Positions 6,350 through 8,035 of a stretch of DNA of 8,035 nt are shown here, one piece after another. Source of the stretch: Actinomycetota bacterium (GTDB taxonomy: Bacteria; Actinomycetota; Actinomycetes; Nanopelagicales; Nanopelagicaceae); contig SYAM01000046.1 in NCBI GenBank assembly GCA_005787645.1, positions 1-8,035 on the forward strand. Direction: 5' to 3'. Position 1 is the first letter of the stretch. Each line of letters starts with the position of its first letter. The notes beneath the pieces are model-generated. The model did no database searches. It was not told the origin of the DNA and saw only the letters and a program-made list of their open reading frames with translations. A program made the position numbers and the translations under genes.

Positions 6350-7434
6350 TAGAGAACGCGCTTCATCCAACCGTGCTTATCAGCAACAGTTCCATGTTGA
6401 ATTCCCAGTAAGTGCTCACGCAACTTCATCGTGATCTGACCAGGTTTTCCATCACCGATAGTGAAATTCCCTTGCGCGCTCTTTGCTTCGCCGATTCCTG
6501 AGATAACAGCAGCGGTACCACAGGCAAAGACCTCAGTGATTTCACCACGTGCGACGCCTGCGCGCCACTGGTCGACAGAGATCATTCCCTCTTCGACCTT
6601 AAAGCCAAGATCCTTTGCAACTGTTAAGAGTGAGTAGCGAGTGATTCCCGGAAGGAGGGTGCCAGTGAGTGACGGCGTGAAGATAGTTGCGCTCTCGCCT
6701 GTGCCCTTCACGAAGAAGAGATTCATACCACCCATCTCTTCTACCCATTTGCGTTCGACAGCATCGAGCCAGACCACTTGATCGCAACCCTCTTTTGCCG
6801 CAGCCTTTTGTGCAACGAGCGATGCTGCATAGTTGCCACCACACTTTGCCTCACCAGTGCCACCTGGTGCAGCGCGAACATATTCCGTGGAGATCCAGAC
6901 CGAGACAGGTTTAGCCGCATTGAAATATGCAGCCGCAGGCGTGGCTATGAGTAAGTACATAGCTGCATTACTTGGTCGCACGCCCAGCCCAACTTCAGAG
7001 GCAATCATGAATGGACGAATGTAGAGCGACTCACCTGGATTGTTCGGCACCCATCCCGCATCTTGTTTTACTAATGCCTCAACCGTCGCGACAAAATCTT
7101 CAACGGGAAGTTCCGGCAGCGCCATTCGCTTAGCGCTACGAGCAAAACGCGCACCGTTCTCTTCAGGACGAAAAAGTGAGATGCCACCGTCGGCTTGGCG
7201 ATATGCCTTCAAGCCTTCGAAGATCTCTTGCCCATAGTGAAAGACCGCCGTGGCTGGGTCAAGAGTGATCGGCGCGTATGGAACTAGTTGCGCATCGCTC
7301 CATCCAGTCGCTTCACTCCAATTCGCAACGACCATGTTGTCGGTGTAGTGCTTACCAAAGCCAGGCACAGCAACTCGCTCCGTGCGTAGTGCATCAGGAA
7401 CTGGCGTTGCGCTTGGCTTTAGTTCGATCTTCAT
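6349..7434 (-). CDS. ilvE: Branched-chain amino acid aminotransferase
   Basis: A PLP enzyme (fold type IV) that transfers the amino group between glutamate and the 2-keto acids of leucine, isoleucine and valine. The 361-residue product belongs by eye to the longer BCAT subgroup shared with eukaryotes. It shows HYGQEIFEGLKAYR (66-79), RPFMIASE (140-147), the PLP-lysine region GGTGEAKCGGNYAASL with K197, and a C-terminal EVFACGTAAVISGIG segment that binds the cofactor phosphate. The frame is open for 36 codons further upstream into leuB. ATG 7434 is chosen because AAGGA lies 6 nt before it and the extension has no family resemblance and overlaps leuB. It follows leuB by 16 nt and overlaps cimA by 1 nt, placing it in the middle of a branched-chain amino acid operon. 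Confidence 0.95.
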   Translation of the reverse strand: MKIELKPSATPVPDALRTERVAVPGFGKHYTDNMVVANWSEATGWSDAQLVPYAPITLDPATAVFHYGQEIFEGLKAYRQADGGISLFRPEENGARFARSAKRMALPELPVEDFVATVEALVKQDAGWVPNNPGESLYIRPFMIASEVGLGVRPSNAAMYLLIATPAAAYFNAAKPVSVWISTEYVRAAPGGTGEAKCGGNYAASLVAQKAAAKEGCDQVVWLDAVERKWVEEMGGMNLFFVKGTGESATIFTPSLTGTLLPGITRYSLLTVAKDLGFKVEEGMISVDQWRAGVARGEITEVFACGTAAVISGIGEAKSAQGNFTIGDGKPGQITMKLREHLLGIQHGTVADKHGWMKRVL

Positions 7435-7440
7435 GGTCTT

Positions 7441-7445
7441 TCCTT
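7441..7445 (-). promoter_or_regulatory. ilvE Shine-Dalgarno
   Basis: The minus strand reads AAGGA (within AAAAGGAAAG), 6 nt before ATG 7434, in the short gap after the leuB stop. It settles the ilvE start against the longer open frame reaching 7542. Confidence 0.75.
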
Positions 7446-7450
7446 TTGGA

Positions 7451-8035
7451 TTAGATGAGAGCTGCGATTGCAGAGCCGATATCGGTAGTGGAGCGTCCTG
7501 GCTTTCGTGTTGCCAGATCCTGCGCAACAGCCGCGTTGACATCGGCTGCTGCTTTCGGATGACCGAGGTGATCGAGCATCATGGCAAGTGAGAGCACAGT
7601 CGCAGTTGGATCAGCGATGTTCTTTCCTGCGATATCAGGAGCAGAACCATGAACTGGCTCGAACATCGATGGGAAATTTGGATTTGGGCTGATGTTGCCT
7701 GAGCAGGCAAGGCCAATTCCACCAGTGATTGCCGCTGAAATATCAGTAAGGATGTCACCAAAGAGATTGTCAGTGACTACTACATCAAATCGCGCTGGAT
7801 CGGTAACAAAGAACATCGCTGCAGCATCAACATGGAAGTAGTCGGTGGGGATATTTGGATAATCCTTCTTCACTGCTTCGAAGGTTCGCTTCCAGAGCGC
7901 ACCTGAGTGCAACATGATGTTGTCTTTATGAACCATCGTGACCTTCTTGCGGCCACGGGCAATACAGAGTTCAAATGCATAACGAATCACGCGCTCGACC
8001 CCTGAGCGAGTGTTGATGCTCTCTTCGGTAGCAAC
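7451..8035 (-). CDS. leuB: 3-Isopropylmalate dehydrogenase, C-terminal part (5' end outside window)
   Basis: The frame is open to the window edge, giving 194 residues that begin VATEESINTRSGVERV; about 150 N-terminal residues are missing. LeuB oxidises and decarboxylates 3-isopropylmalate to 2-oxoisocaproate with NAD+ in leucine synthesis. Visible signatures are KVTMVHKDNIM with the catalytic-region Lys, YFHVDAAAMFFVTDP, the divalent-metal Asp region DVVVTDNLFGDILTDISAAITGG, the FEPVHGSAPDIAGKNIADPTA nucleotide-binding region (EPVHGSAPDIAG is typical of NAD-dependent LeuB) and the C-terminal helix. Next to cimA it could also act on 3-methylmalate (erythro-beta-methyl-D-malate) in the citramalate route, as LeuB enzymes are known to do in such organisms; that is inference. 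Isocitrate or tartrate dehydrogenase relatives are less likely. It heads the visible leuB-ilvE-cimA-xerC string. Confidence 0.92.
   Translation of the reverse strand, partial: VATEESINTRSGVERVIRYAFELCIARGRKKVTMVHKDNIMLHSGALWKRTFEAVKKDYPNIPTDYFHVDAAAMFFVTDPARFDVVVTDNLFGDILTDISAAITGGIGLACSGNISPNPNFPSMFEPVHGSAPDIAGKNIADPTATVLSLAMMLDHLGHPKAAADVNAAVAQDLATRKPGRSTTDIGSAIAALI

Noticed and set aside
6350..6370. TTG start for CimA
   Set aside because: A weak start codon inside ilvE; ATG 6349 forms a standard TAATG overlap and keeps the normal family N-terminus.
7435..7542. Longer N-terminus for IlvE (36 extra codons)
   Set aside because: It overlaps the leuB coding end, lacks family resemblance, and ATG 7434 has a good Shine-Dalgarno.
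1..8035. Defence system, CRISPR, toxin-antitoxin or other novel cassette
   Set aside because: Every long frame is accounted for by recognisable housekeeping genes, and the only gap (282 nt) holds promoter/leader sequence.

Overview
The window reads as chromosomal housekeeping DNA from an actinomycete-type bacterium. The proteins look actinobacterial (for example the GAGAGMPFFTTD stretch of UMP kinase and the CLHWG ending of the M23 protein). The order xerC - M23 protein - rpsB - tsf - pyrH - frr matches, as far as I remember it, the arrangement in Mycobacterium (Rv2894c, Rv2891, Rv2890c, Rv2889c, Rv2883c, Rv2882c). Base composition is close to even GC/AT by eye, well below soil actinomycetes, and gene spacing is very tight (-1 to 26 nt within strings). 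That would suit a streamlined, perhaps aquatic lineage such as the Nanopelagicales/acI group, but this placement is inference.

Right block (about 3835-8035, all minus strand, transcribed right to left): leuB (5' end outside the window), ilvE, cimA and xerC, with gaps of 16, -1 and 10 nt. The first three are branched-chain amino acid enzymes. CimA makes citramalate from pyruvate and acetyl-CoA, LeuB-type dehydrogenases act on the leucine and citramalate routes, and IlvE does the final transamination. XerC, the chromosome-dimer recombinase, is the last gene of this string.

Middle (3273-3827, plus strand): one secreted M23/LytM-like protein. It converges on xerC with only 7 nt between stop codons and diverges from rpsB across a 282-nt intergenic region.

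Left block (1-2990, minus strand): rpsB, tsf, pyrH and frr, spaced 26, 13 (or 7) and 11 nt. This translation/nucleotide operon covers ribosomal protein S2, EF-Ts, UMP kinase and ribosome recycling factor. A further reading frame may begin at the left edge, where cdsA is expected by synteny. The rpsB leader carries two clear inverted repeats, one a perfect 9-bp stem 6 nt upstream of the Shine-Dalgarno.

I found no mobile element, CRISPR array, tRNA/rRNA, defence locus or clearly new system. The points most worth a second look are the rpsB leader hairpins, the altered HxH motif of the M23 protein, and the joining of xerC to a cimA-containing amino acid operon.
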